From Chthonomonas sp035294165 (GTDB lineage Bacteria; Armatimonadota; Chthonomonadetes; Chthonomonadales; Chthonomonadaceae): a stretch of 64,000 bases of DNA. Below are positions 7,675 through 15,202 of the stretch, one piece after another. Location of the stretch: assembly GCF_035294165.1 (NCBI RefSeq), contig NZ_DATGLN010000161.1:1-64000 (forward strand), read 5' to 3'. The notes below the pieces were generated by a model. It was not told the origin of the DNA and searched no databases. It worked only from the letters and a program-made list of their open reading frames with translations. The position numbers and the translations under genes are program-made. Every line of letters begins with the position of its first letter. Position 1 is the first letter of the stretch.

Positions 7675-10151
7675 CGCTTCTCTGCCTCGTAATACACCCA
7701 TTTAGGTGCTAGCTTTAACTGGATGAGTGTGAGCAAAAGGATGATGACGAACAGAAACCATGCTAACGCAGAGGCAAAACCCATCTTGAAGTACTGAAAT
7801 GCGTTCTTGAACAGGTAAAGCACGGGCATGAGGAGACTGTCCAAAGGGCCGGCAGGTTGACTTAAGTCGCCGCCAGAAAGCACATAGACGCTATCAAACT
7901 GTTGTAGCGTGCCTATGATGCCCATGATCACGTTGAAGAAAATGTAAGGTGAAAGCATGGGAACAGTAACATTACGGAACTTCGCCCACCAGCCCGCACC
8001 ATCAATCTCAGCAGCCTCATAGAGATGCTGTGGAATCCCTTGCAGACCGGCCAGCCAAAGGATCATACCCGACCCTGCTCCCCATAATCCTTGCAGAATA
8101 AGCGCCGGTTTCGACCATGCGGCATCGGCTAACCATCCGGGAGGTGCCAAACCAAACCACCTATCGAGCGTCGCCTTCCAGGCCGCATCAATGAGCCCTC
8201 GATTCGGGTCACCATTGAGAAGCCATATCCACAAAACAGCACTAGCGACTACCGGTACAATGGATGGCAAGTAAAAGGCCGTTCGATAAAAGCTCATACC
8301 CTTTACCTTAGCGTTGAGAAGCATGGCAACCGCGAGACTCGTGACGATTCCCAAAGGGATGCCGATAAAAGCCACATACATCGCATTAAAAAGGGAAACA
8401 CGCAGGTAGTACCCATCGTCACGCCCAAACATCTCGGCATAGTTATGCAAACCGACCCATCGCGCCGGATGAAGCACATCGTAATCGCAAAAGCTAAAGT
8501 AGAGTGACGCGATCATGGGTCCGGCTGTAAATATCAAAAAACCCAGTAGCCAAGGTGCGATGAAAACATATCCCGCAATTGCCTCCACTCTTCCTAGTTG
8601 CCGCATACGTCGAATCTGGAACACCCGCCACAAGGCGAGGCCAAATACAATGCATCCGGTTATAACGCTTAAGGCGATAGGCACCGAGGCCGGAATTCGG
8701 GGATAGGTATCCTCTTCAAAAACTTTGTCAAGCTCATGTTGCACAACGCGCGTTGCTTCATCTAGAGCCGCTTGTGGGGACTTTTGGTGATGCGTGGCAA
8801 CATCCATCGCTCTCACCTGTTCGTCCCACAGCCTTTGCCCCACAAAGGTTACCGGGCGAAACCGCGCATGGTCCATCATAGAGATAAACAGCTCCATGGC
8901 CTTTTTAAATTTTGGGTCTTTAGGCCCATATTTAGCAAATACCACCTGATTCGTCACCCGATTCGCCGACAAACTCGGTACAAAGGGACGCCCTTTGGAG
9001 GCATCGTACTCTTTGGTAGCTTCTGCATCAATTAAAGCTGCCTGCGGGCTTGTCATCCATTTAATGAACTCCCACGCGGCCTCAATGTGGCGTGCCCCTC
9101 GAGGGATGGCATAAGAGAATCCCCCGGCCCAAGTCACAAAGGTGTCCTTGTCATGCGCAAAACGACCCCGATGATAGTACCGGTCTGCCGGTACCGGGGC
9201 GGGGGCAACGCCGAAATCAAGATCAGGTTTGTATCGGGCAATAGAGGCCGGCACCCACGAACCGTCTATCTTCATAGCCACCTTGCCAGTCAGAAAAGGA
9301 TCAAGTTCGTTGGGCTGAAATCCCGATTGGAATGCGCTGATTTTATCAATACCGCCTAATGCATCGTAGACTTTCACCATGTAAGCCAACGCCTCAACAT
9401 TGGGTTTGGCGTTCATCGTACAACGTTTACCATCAGGCGACATAAACTCGCCATCGTTCTGCCAGGCGTACAGGTAGAGCCAAGAGTTCCCGTAGTTTGG
9501 AATAAATCCGATACGATTGATCGTACCGTCGGGATTATACTTTGTGAGCTTAATAGCATCTTGTAGAAGTTCATCCCAAGTGCGTGGTGGCTTGGGATTC
9601 CCTTTCGAGTCTACAATTCCAGCCTCACGAAACAGCGCTTTGTTGTAAAATAAAGCCCTATCATCTGTAGAGTCCGGTATGGCGAACACATGTTTCTCCC
9701 CGGTCTTGGGGTTTGTATAGGTCGCTTCTCGCCAACAGGCCGGGTAGTAATCTTGTGGCCGAACCCCAAAAGGTTTATTTCTATCCCGAGCAATGAGATT
9801 ATCCAAAGGAAGAAAGGTATCTCTCGAAGCCCAATCCCCTATGGTAAACCGGTCTTGGTGGATAACATCCGGAGGCACATTGCCAACAATAGAGGTCATT
9901 AGTTTCTGAGGATCCATGTTTCCGGCCCCCATACCCAGCACGCTTACAACAATGTTTGGGTGCATTTTTTCAAATGCGGCGATGCGCGCCTCTAGTCCTG
10001 CCGTCTCCTCGCCGAGCTGCATGCCCCAGACTACTAATTTGATCTTGCCGGGTGGAACTTCAGGTGCAAAACACCCCTCCAGAGAACATAGGGCAACAAT
10101 AACCATAACGGTGCAGATTATTTTCGATATCCTCAGTTGCCAATGATCCAT
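7671..10151 (-). CDS. Fused solute-binding lipoprotein and MalF-type sugar permease
   Basis: 826 residues from ATG 10151, which has GAGG eight bases upstream; the frame continues to a TTG at 10214. A lipoprotein signal ends in LEGC, giving lipidated Cys27. Residues about 35-450 are an extracellular solute-binding protein family 1 domain (KLVVWGMQ start, WDELLQDAIKLTKYNPDG, GKVAMKIDGSW). A hydrophobic helix near 485-508 leads into a MalF/UgpA-type permease with the EAA loop EAAEIDGAGWWAKFRNVTVP near residue 712 and about six helices. These are normally two proteins, so this is a genuine fusion: no stop or frame change lies between the domains. It probably pairs with the MalG-type permease at 4790-6112. 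Substrate is likely an oligosaccharide, not identifiable here. Confidence 0.88.
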   Translation of the reverse strand: MDHWQLRISKIICTVMVIVALCSLEGCFAPEVPPGKIKLVVWGMQLGEETAGLEARIAAFEKMHPNIVVSVLGMGAGNMDPQKLMTSIVGNVPPDVIHQDRFTIGDWASRDTFLPLDNLIARDRNKPFGVRPQDYYPACWREATYTNPKTGEKHVFAIPDSTDDRALFYNKALFREAGIVDSKGNPKPPRTWDELLQDAIKLTKYNPDGTINRIGFIPNYGNSWLYLYAWQNDGEFMSPDGKRCTMNAKPNVEALAYMVKVYDALGGIDKISAFQSGFQPNELDPFLTGKVAMKIDGSWVPASIARYKPDLDFGVAPAPVPADRYYHRGRFAHDKDTFVTWAGGFSYAIPRGARHIEAAWEFIKWMTSPQAALIDAEATKEYDASKGRPFVPSLSANRVTNQVVFAKYGPKDPKFKKAMELFISMMDHARFRPVTFVGQRLWDEQVRAMDVATHHQKSPQAALDEATRVVQHELDKVFEEDTYPRIPASVPIALSVITGCIVFGLALWRVFQIRRMRQLGRVEAIAGYVFIAPWLLGFLIFTAGPMIASLYFSFCDYDVLHPARWVGLHNYAEMFGRDDGYYLRVSLFNAMYVAFIGIPLGIVTSLAVAMLLNAKVKGMSFYRTAFYLPSIVPVVASAVLWIWLLNGDPNRGLIDAAWKATLDRWFGLAPPGWLADAAWSKPALILQGLWGAGSGMILWLAGLQGIPQHLYEAAEIDGAGWWAKFRNVTVPMLSPYIFFNVIMGIIGTLQQFDSVYVLSGGDLSQPAGPLDSLLMPVLYLFKNAFQYFKMGFASALAWFLFVIILLLTLIQLKLAPKWVYYEAEKR

Positions 10152-10363
10152 CTGTTTTTCCTCTCCAAAACAGCTCTGTTTCAGATTACCCGCTAATCCG
10201 GCCAAACGCTCCAACCCAAAGAAGCCATACCTCCCTCATGAGAGGATACCCCCTTAAAATGCTGCAACCTAAACTTGTTCCTTGCGTAGTAGTATATAAA
10301 TGATTGGCGGCACATCATGTTTGACGGCCACTCATAAGTTCGTCTTGCTGAAGGAGACTCTCT

Positions 10364-10672
10364 ATGCTTAGCTTCTTTCTTCTGTGGGTACTGCCCATTT
10401 TGCTTGGCATCGGAGCGCAGTGGGTATCCAGCAGATGCCGTGGCAGAAACGCTCAGAAAGCGTTCCGCTACCTCGGATGGGGCTTCTGGCTACTTCTGCT
10501 ATGGGCGCTGCCTCTCGGGCGGCTTATTCCCTTTTTCCCAGGCTTCCTTGAGCCATTACTCCTCCCTATCAAGCTGATTCCCTCTGCGATTCTGTTTATC
10601 TTGGCAGGGAATAGCATCTTGAAGGAGATGCGTGCGCAGCAACGTGGTGAGTATACAGACCCCGCAGTATAA
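10364..10672 (+). CDS. Small membrane protein, unknown function
   Basis: 102 residues with about three hydrophobic segments (MLSFFLLWVLPILLGIGAQW, then around GFWLLLLWALPLG, then LIPSAILFILAG) separated by short basic loops (SSRCRGRNAQKAFR). No recognised family motif. ATG 10364 has AAGGAG about eight bases upstream, and the reading frame is the only long one here, so it is probably real. It is divergent from the transporter operon and ends 17 bases from the convergent secreted-protein gene. Role unknown. Confidence 0.6.
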   Translation: MLSFFLLWVLPILLGIGAQWVSSRCRGRNAQKAFRYLGWGFWLLLLWALPLGRLIPFFPGFLEPLLLPIKLIPSAILFILAGNSILKEMRAQQRGEYTDPAV

Positions 10673-10689
10673 CGACACCTAGATATAGG

Positions 10690-11214
10690 CTACTGCACCA
10701 CAAGGTCAACAGCAGAAAAGTGCTCATGGCCGGCTATCTGATAGGTATTTTCGCTCTGAATGCGAACTAGATAGGTGCCGGGGTCTGTGATCCGGAAACG
10801 AATCATGCCGGTGGCCACGGTATGGGGCTTAAAATCCATAGTGAAACTGTTATCAACGACCCCAGCCGATCCGCTCGGATCGGGCACCGGCTTCTGGCCA
10901 ACCTTCTGCTCACGTACCACAAAAAAGTGAACACCTACATCTTTAAGCACACCGTGCGGATACTCACACTCCATACGCCAGTGAACTTGTAGCTCACTAC
11001 CCGCCATTACGGTGAGTACCGGCCGCTTGTTGAGGCCTCCTTCCGGTGGCGTTTCGTCGGCAAAAGCTTGGACGCTCTGCCCACCCGAAGATACCGTTAG
11101 TAGCATCCCGAAGTGTTCTGCTCGAGCGAGAGCCGCTCGATGCCCTGCTAGAGTGAAAAGCCAGCCAAGGCCAATGGCCATTGAAATAAACAGTGTCAGT
11201 CGCCTTTTATGCAT
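10690..11214 (-). CDS. Secreted protein of unknown function
   Basis: 174 residues from ATG 11214, which follows GGAGG by five bases; the upstream extension of the frame overlaps rsmG and is not used. An N-terminal signal peptide is clear (MHKRR then a hydrophobic run, cleavage near LARA-EH). The mature part is predicted beta-rich with Thr, Val and Gly alternation (TVMAGSELQVHWRMECEY, ITDPGTYLVRIQSENT) and ends in GHEHFSAVDLVVQ, suggesting a small immunoglobulin-like or beta-sandwich domain. The His-Glu-His near the end could bind a metal, but this is speculation. It follows rsmG on the same strand after 76 bases. No function assigned. Confidence 0.65.
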   Translation of the reverse strand: MHKRRLTLFISMAIGLGWLFTLAGHRAALARAEHFGMLLTVSSGGQSVQAFADETPPEGGLNKRPVLTVMAGSELQVHWRMECEYPHGVLKDVGVHFFVVREQKVGQKPVPDPSGSAGVVDNSFTMDFKPHTVATGMIRFRITDPGTYLVRIQSENTYQIAGHEHFSAVDLVVQ

Positions 11215-11290
11215 TTTTACCTCCGAGTTCAGAACTCTGTGGAAAGTACCTACTTTTATTTGTTTCCGCACAGCGTAGCTGCATTCCTGC

Positions 11291-11965
11291 CTACGAGCTG
11301 CTCTGCTTTCGCACCAGCACGAACTTCCTTTCGATACCAATAAACGGCAATGTAACGGTGACCACTCTGTCTAAAGAGCCGCTGAATGCCTTGACCATCC
11401 CTCCCGCCCTATCCAACTCTGCATCCACCTCCACGCCTTTATAGGCGACTGCGTAGCCGCCCGACTTTACAAATGGGAGAAGCCACGGAAGTAGTCGCTC
11501 AAGAGGGGCAACCGCTCTGGCAACGGCAAAGTCGTATGCATTGAGGTTGGTACCTATCTTAGCAAAATCTTCAGCCCTGACGTGAAACGCGACCACATTT
11601 TGGAGATCAAGGGTTTTGATGACCCTGCACACGAACTCGACCTTCTTGCGCGTTCCATCTATCAGCGCGAAATGGACACGCGGAAAGGCAATGGCCAGAG
11701 GAATGCCAGGAAATCCGGCCCCCGTTCCTACATCAAGCACCCTCGTGCCTAGAGCGAAATGCACAACCTTAGCAACAGCAAGAGAATCCAAAAAATGGAG
11801 TTCGATCATCCGATCTTCAGGTATACGTGTCAGATTTATGAATCTATTAGCTTCATAAAGAAGAGACCCAAAAGTAGCAAACTGCTCACATTGTCTCTCA
11901 TCTAGAGATATCCCCAATTGTCTAGCTCCCTCTAGCAGTCGCTCATGCTGCTCCAATGTCATCAT
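11291..11965 (-). CDS. rsmG: 16S rRNA (guanine(527)-N7)-methyltransferase RsmG
   Basis: 224 residues, the usual size. RsmG (GidB) methylates G527 of 16S rRNA using S-adenosylmethionine. Motifs: NLTRIPEDRMIELHFLDSL, SAM-binding VLDVGTGAGFPGIPLAI, DGTRKKVEF, and VARAVAPLERLLPWL with KSGG. Three ATGs occur in a row at 11968, 11965 and 11962; GAGG at 11976-11973 gives best spacing for 11965 (seven bases). The start region overlaps the stop of the RluD-family gene, so the two are translationally coupled. Confidence 0.92.
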   Translation of the reverse strand: MMTLEQHERLLEGARQLGISLDERQCEQFATFGSLLYEANRFINLTRIPEDRMIELHFLDSLAVAKVVHFALGTRVLDVGTGAGFPGIPLAIAFPRVHFALIDGTRKKVEFVCRVIKTLDLQNVVAFHVRAEDFAKIGTNLNAYDFAVARAVAPLERLLPWLLPFVKSGGYAVAYKGVEVDAELDRAGGMVKAFSGSLDRVVTVTLPFIGIERKFVLVRKQSSS

Positions 11966-13032
11966 CATTTGGCCTCGCCGATATTCACAAATATCTCTTC
12001 TAGGGCCGAGATTAACGCTTGCATAGGCTCCGGCGGATCGGCATGAAAACACAATGGTTCTCCTGTGACAGGGTGCACAAACGCCAATGAATAGGCGTGC
12101 AGAGCTTGACCTGGCAGCCTCTCTAACAGACCCTCTAGTCTCTTGCGTATATCAAAAGCAACCTCCTTCTGAGGTAAGTTCCGCTCTCCCCCATATACCG
12201 GATCACCCACAACAGGATGGTGAATATAGGCGCAGTGAACCCGAATTTGGTGGGTTCTTCCCGTCTGTAACTTCGCTTCGAGGAGGGTAAATAGCGAGCC
12301 AAAACGCCGCAACACCTTTAGCTCGGTCTTCGCCTCACGCGCCTTGTGCCGTGCATCCTCAATGACAGCCATCTTCTTACGATCCACAGGATGCCTTCCT
12401 ATGGGCGCATCAACAATGGCTTCGTCAAATTTTGGAGTTCCCCAAACCACTGCAAGGTAGCGCCTCTCCATCTGTCTAGTTTGTAACTGTGCTTGCAGGT
12501 GGCGAAGGGCCTGATCGGTTTTTGCAACCACAAGCAGACCACTGGTATCTTTGTCAAGACGATGTACGATTCCGGGGCGCTCGTCTCCACCGGCATCAGA
12601 AAGCTCATCGGTGTGAGCCAATACCGCATTAACGAGGGTGCCGTGAGGAGTGCCGGGAGCTGGATGCACCACCATTCCTTGGGCTTTATTGATCACGAGT
12701 AGCTCTTCATCCTCATAAAGAATCGTTAACGGGATCGCCTCCGGTAGGATCGTGGTAGGCTCCGAAGGCGGTATCTGAACCACTACTTCATCCCCTATTC
12801 TCAAACGATAACTAGGGCGCGAAGTCTTGTCGTTAACCCAAACACCTCCCCACCCTTCCGAAGTCTGTTCAATCCAGCGAGCGGCCAAGGAACGGGAAGT
12901 CTGCGGCATTACCCGCACAATGAACCTATCAAGCCGTTCACCCTCCGCCTCTTTCGTAATAGTAAACACTCGCGTTTCCAAAGTCTTCCTCCCGACCCCC
13001 ACTGAGCGAAACATACCCCAGAAAGAAGCCAT
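11965..13032 (-). CDS. RluD-family 23S rRNA pseudouridine synthase
   Basis: 355 residues: an N-terminal S4 RNA-binding domain (ERLDRFIVRVMP to about residue 90) and a pseudouridine synthase domain with the catalytic motif GIVHRLDKDTSGLLVV; Asp in HRLDKD is the catalytic residue. ALHAYSLAFVHPVTGE is the family's C-terminal signature. The N-terminus has about 20 extra residues; an internal ATG seven codons in is possible, and neither has a strong Shine-Dalgarno site. The end overlaps the rsmG start. RluD versus RluC/RluA specificity cannot be fixed by eye, though length and HRLDKDTSG with the S4 domain favour RluD. Confidence 0.88.
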   Translation of the reverse strand: MASFWGMFRSVGVGRKTLETRVFTITKEAEGERLDRFIVRVMPQTSRSLAARWIEQTSEGWGGVWVNDKTSRPSYRLRIGDEVVVQIPPSEPTTILPEAIPLTILYEDEELLVINKAQGMVVHPAPGTPHGTLVNAVLAHTDELSDAGGDERPGIVHRLDKDTSGLLVVAKTDQALRHLQAQLQTRQMERRYLAVVWGTPKFDEAIVDAPIGRHPVDRKKMAVIEDARHKAREAKTELKVLRRFGSLFTLLEAKLQTGRTHQIRVHCAYIHHPVVGDPVYGGERNLPQKEVAFDIRKRLEGLLERLPGQALHAYSLAFVHPVTGEPLCFHADPPEPMQALISALEEIFVNIGEAK

Positions 13033-13250
13033 CCTGCAACATTCGCCCGTTCTTGGCGTCTAAGATAATGACAGGAGATGACTTAACATGAAACTTATTT
13101 CAAAATTTACCTGTTATAGTATATAGATGCACGAGTTCGCGTACTGGGTCAACGCATTCAAAAATTGAGTCGAGTTCGTGCTTCGCCCAGTCACAATGAG
13201 GTGGACGGCAATTATGACCATAACCTATAAGGAAAGGATAAAGACACCTC

Positions 13251-13871
13251 ATGGGCAAAAGTATCGAAAAATATGCGACCACCTACGTCGCTCTCGGAAC
13301 CGTTTTGGGAGTGTGGCTTCTTCTCCTGCTCGTTCCTGGCCACTCGCCCAAACAAATTCATGCTTCCAATGGAGCCGCCACGATCATACAACAGGCCGAT
13401 GAAATCTGCTCGGAAAGTTTCCTACACTGCACCGCGCTAACGCAACCCACCTACCACTCCAAATACTACTGGGCCGGCCCTCGAAGCCAACCCTACGACA
13501 TATGGGAAACCACGGGTATCACTCCCTCCGGCCCCGTTCAAATGATATTCGACGCCCACTCTAACAATCTAACCTACTTCAACCGTGAAAACTATCAGGC
13601 GGTACAGGACACAACCCTGCCTGTTACCGTAAAAACCCAAGCCCAGGCGGCTTTCGCAAGCGCCAACATCCTCCAGACGTTACATCTTGTTCCCCAAGGT
13701 GCCTCTCTTCGGCTTGCAAGAGCGCCTTCTCTGCTTTGGGGAGGAAACGTGTGGGAAACGGTTTGGGTGCTCCATGCTCCACATCAGCTTCCTTCCCGAA
13801 TCAGTCTCACTATTGCAAAACGTGGAGGTTACCTATTGAATTTAATCAGACGGCGCCTGCCCAAACCTTGA
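13251..13871 (+). CDS. Membrane-anchored or secreted protein, unknown function
   Basis: 206 residues with one N-terminal hydrophobic segment (TYVALGTVLGVWLLLLLVPG) that could be a signal anchor, then a soluble extracytoplasmic region containing TQPTYHSKYYWAGPRSQPYD and repeated Tyr, Trp and Pro. Two cysteines (about 54 and 61) may form a disulfide. The C-terminus is basic (LIRRRLPKP). A purine-rich AAGGAAAGG lies about 12 bases upstream of the ATG. A strong hairpin overlaps the stop codon. No recognised family; a PepSY-like fold is conceivable from the short alternating pattern but is not supported by any motif. Confidence 0.55.
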   Translation: MGKSIEKYATTYVALGTVLGVWLLLLLVPGHSPKQIHASNGAATIIQQADEICSESFLHCTALTQPTYHSKYYWAGPRSQPYDIWETTGITPSGPVQMIFDAHSNNLTYFNRENYQAVQDTTLPVTVKTQAQAAFASANILQTLHLVPQGASLRLARAPSLLWGGNVWETVWVLHAPHQLPSRISLTIAKRGGYLLNLIRRRLPKP

Positions 13872-13880
13872 GCAGGCGCC
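13852..13880 (+). terminator. Hairpin spanning the stop codon
   Basis: A 9-bp perfect stem (GGCGCCTGC with GCAGGCGCC) and an 11-base loop that contains the TGA of the preceding gene. No T tract follows on the plus strand, so it may stabilise the mRNA 3' end or act as a weak terminator; it also separates this gene from the oppositely oriented tRNA genes. Confidence 0.45.
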
Positions 13881-13912
13881 GTTCCCACACGGCTAATTTA
13901 GCGGTTAACCAA

Positions 13913-13998
13913 CGGAGAGAGTGGGATTCGAACCCACGGGGCTGTTTAGGCCCACGGCTTTTCGAGAGCCGCACCTTAAACCACTCGGACATCTCTCC
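13913..13998 (-). tRNA. tRNA-Ser(CGA)
   Basis: Read on the minus strand, an 86-base cloverleaf: acceptor GGAGAGA pairs with TCTCTCC, discriminator G, D-arm CCGAGTGG, anticodon loop CTCGAAA with anticodon CGA, a long variable arm, and T-arm GTGGGTTCGAATCCCAC. The long variable arm and CGA anticodon make it serine for UCG codons. CCA is not encoded. It lies downstream of tRNA-Arg on the same strand, 35 bases away. Confidence 0.95.
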
Positions 13999-14033
13999 AA
14001 AGCATATCTAGCCGTCTCGTAAGAGAGCGGATA

Positions 14034-14106
14034 CGCCGTCGGAGGGAATCGAACCCCCGACGCCCTCCTTAGGACGGAGGCGCTCTATCCACTGAGCTAC
14101 GACGGC
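14034..14106 (-). tRNA. tRNA-Arg(CCU)
   Basis: Read on the minus strand, a 73-base cloverleaf: acceptor GCCGTCG pairs with CGACGGC, discriminator G, D-arm AGCTCAGTGGATAGAGC, anticodon stem CCTCC/GGAGG with loop GTCCTAA (anticodon CCU), and T-arm with GGTTCGATTCC. It reads AGG codons. CCA is not encoded. Confidence 0.95.
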
Positions 14107-14119
14107 AGATTCGATTCTC

Positions 14120-14149
14120 ATTTTCTCATAACTAGGCCGATTCTGTCAA
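14120..14149 (-). promoter_or_regulatory. Candidate promoter of the tRNA pair
   Basis: A consensus -35 TTGACA (14149-14144, minus strand) lies 37 bases before the tRNA-Arg 5' end, the right distance for a short leader. The -10 is poor: GAAAAT with 18-base spacing (14125-14120). Confidence 0.4.
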
Positions 14150-14224
14150 CGTCTGGCCTTTTCATACGCCACCTCCGAATTTAGGATACAATGATGATCT
14201 AGGGGCTACTGTGGAGAGAATGAA

Positions 14225-15199
14225 ATGACTCTTTTTCTTTCTGAAAAACAGGTGTCTAACCTGCTTACCATGCCGGAGGCTCTCCAGGTAGTTGAAGAGG
14301 CCTTTCGGCATATCGCTACCGGGGAGGCGCTTCAACAGCCACGCCGCCGCCTCATCATGCCCAAGGGCATCTATCACATAATGCCGGCGGCTGATCTGCA
14401 AACGGAAACGTTTGGGGTCAAACTTTACACTTCCTTCTCCCCTCGCACCCGATTTCTGTTCCTGCTCTACTCATCGCAAAATGGCGACCTGCTAGCCGTT
14501 ATAGAGGCCGATAAACTTGGCCAGGTGCGCACCGGGGCCGCCTCGGGCATCGCAACAAAACTCCTCGCCAACCATGCCGATCCACTACGTGTTGGCCTAT
14601 TTGGCGCCGGTTGGCAGGCGGAAACCCAGATCGAAGCTGTTTGCACAGCCTGCACGGTACAACAAGTGCTCGTTTATAGTCGTACCCCCGAACGTCGTGA
14701 GGCTTTTTGCAATAAGATGAGTACACTCCTGCGTCAAGATATACGCCCAGCGGAATCTCCAGAAGAGGTTGTGCGCAATAGTAACGTAATCATCACGGCA
14801 ACCAACTCCATAAGCCCTGTGCTTCAAGGCGCATGGCTGCGGCCAGGTACCCATATCAATGCAGTCGGCAGCAACATGCTCATCCGTCAAGAGTTGGATA
14901 TAGAGACCATACGCCGATCCGACCTTATCGTCGTAGACTCCATCGAGCAGGCACGCCTCGAAGCCGGCGATCTCTTACCGGCATTTGAGAGAGGTTATTT
15001 CCGATGGGAACAGGCTGTTGAGCTGGCACAAATTGTTAATCGGCAGCATCCCGGCCGCACAAAGCCAGAACAAATCACCCTCTTCAAATCGCTTGGCGTT
15101 GCGCTAGAGGATGTTGCAGTGGCCACACATGTCTATAAAAAAGCGCTTCACCAAGGCATCGGTGAGGAGCGACCCTTTTGGATAGAGCCATTGCCTTAA
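14225..15199 (+). CDS. Ornithine cyclodeaminase / mu-crystallin family protein
   Basis: 324 residues, normal for the family, which uses NAD(P)H for cyclodeamination (ornithine to proline) or imine reduction. N-terminal MPEALQVVEEAF and PRRRLIMPKG regions, KLGQVRTGAASGIATK (substrate and cofactor contact), the nucleotide-binding GLFGAGWQAETQIEA, and GTHINAVGSNM with DIETIRRSDLIVVDS. ATG 14225 has GGAGAG seven bases upstream. It converges with the kinase gene, the two stop codons being only a few bases apart. The family includes ornithine cyclodeaminase, alanine dehydrogenase and ketimine reductases; the substrate cannot be read from sequence, though a proline dehydrogenase gene occurs elsewhere in the window. 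Confidence 0.85.
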   Translation: MTLFLSEKQVSNLLTMPEALQVVEEAFRHIATGEALQQPRRRLIMPKGIYHIMPAADLQTETFGVKLYTSFSPRTRFLFLLYSSQNGDLLAVIEADKLGQVRTGAASGIATKLLANHADPLRVGLFGAGWQAETQIEAVCTACTVQQVLVYSRTPERREAFCNKMSTLLRQDIRPAESPEEVVRNSNVIITATNSISPVLQGAWLRPGTHINAVGSNMLIRQELDIETIRRSDLIVVDSIEQARLEAGDLLPAFERGYFRWEQAVELAQIVNRQHPGRTKPEQITLFKSLGVALEDVAVATHVYKKALHQGIGEERPFWIEPLP

Positions 15200-15202
15200 G
15201 CC

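Noticed and set aside
10260..10330. AT-rich TATATAAATG region as a promoter for the 102-residue membrane protein or the transporter operon
   Set aside because: No acceptable -35 hexamer at 16-18 bases on either strand.
13093..13140. TTTCAA-16-TATATA as a promoter for the 206-residue protein
   Set aside because: Poor -35 and several overlapping AT-rich alternatives; not distinguishable from chance.
13163..13215. GAGTTCG...CACAATGAGG stretch that loosely resembles the transposon right end
   Set aside because: Similarity to the two remnants is too weak and no tnpB-like frame or hairpin accompanies it.
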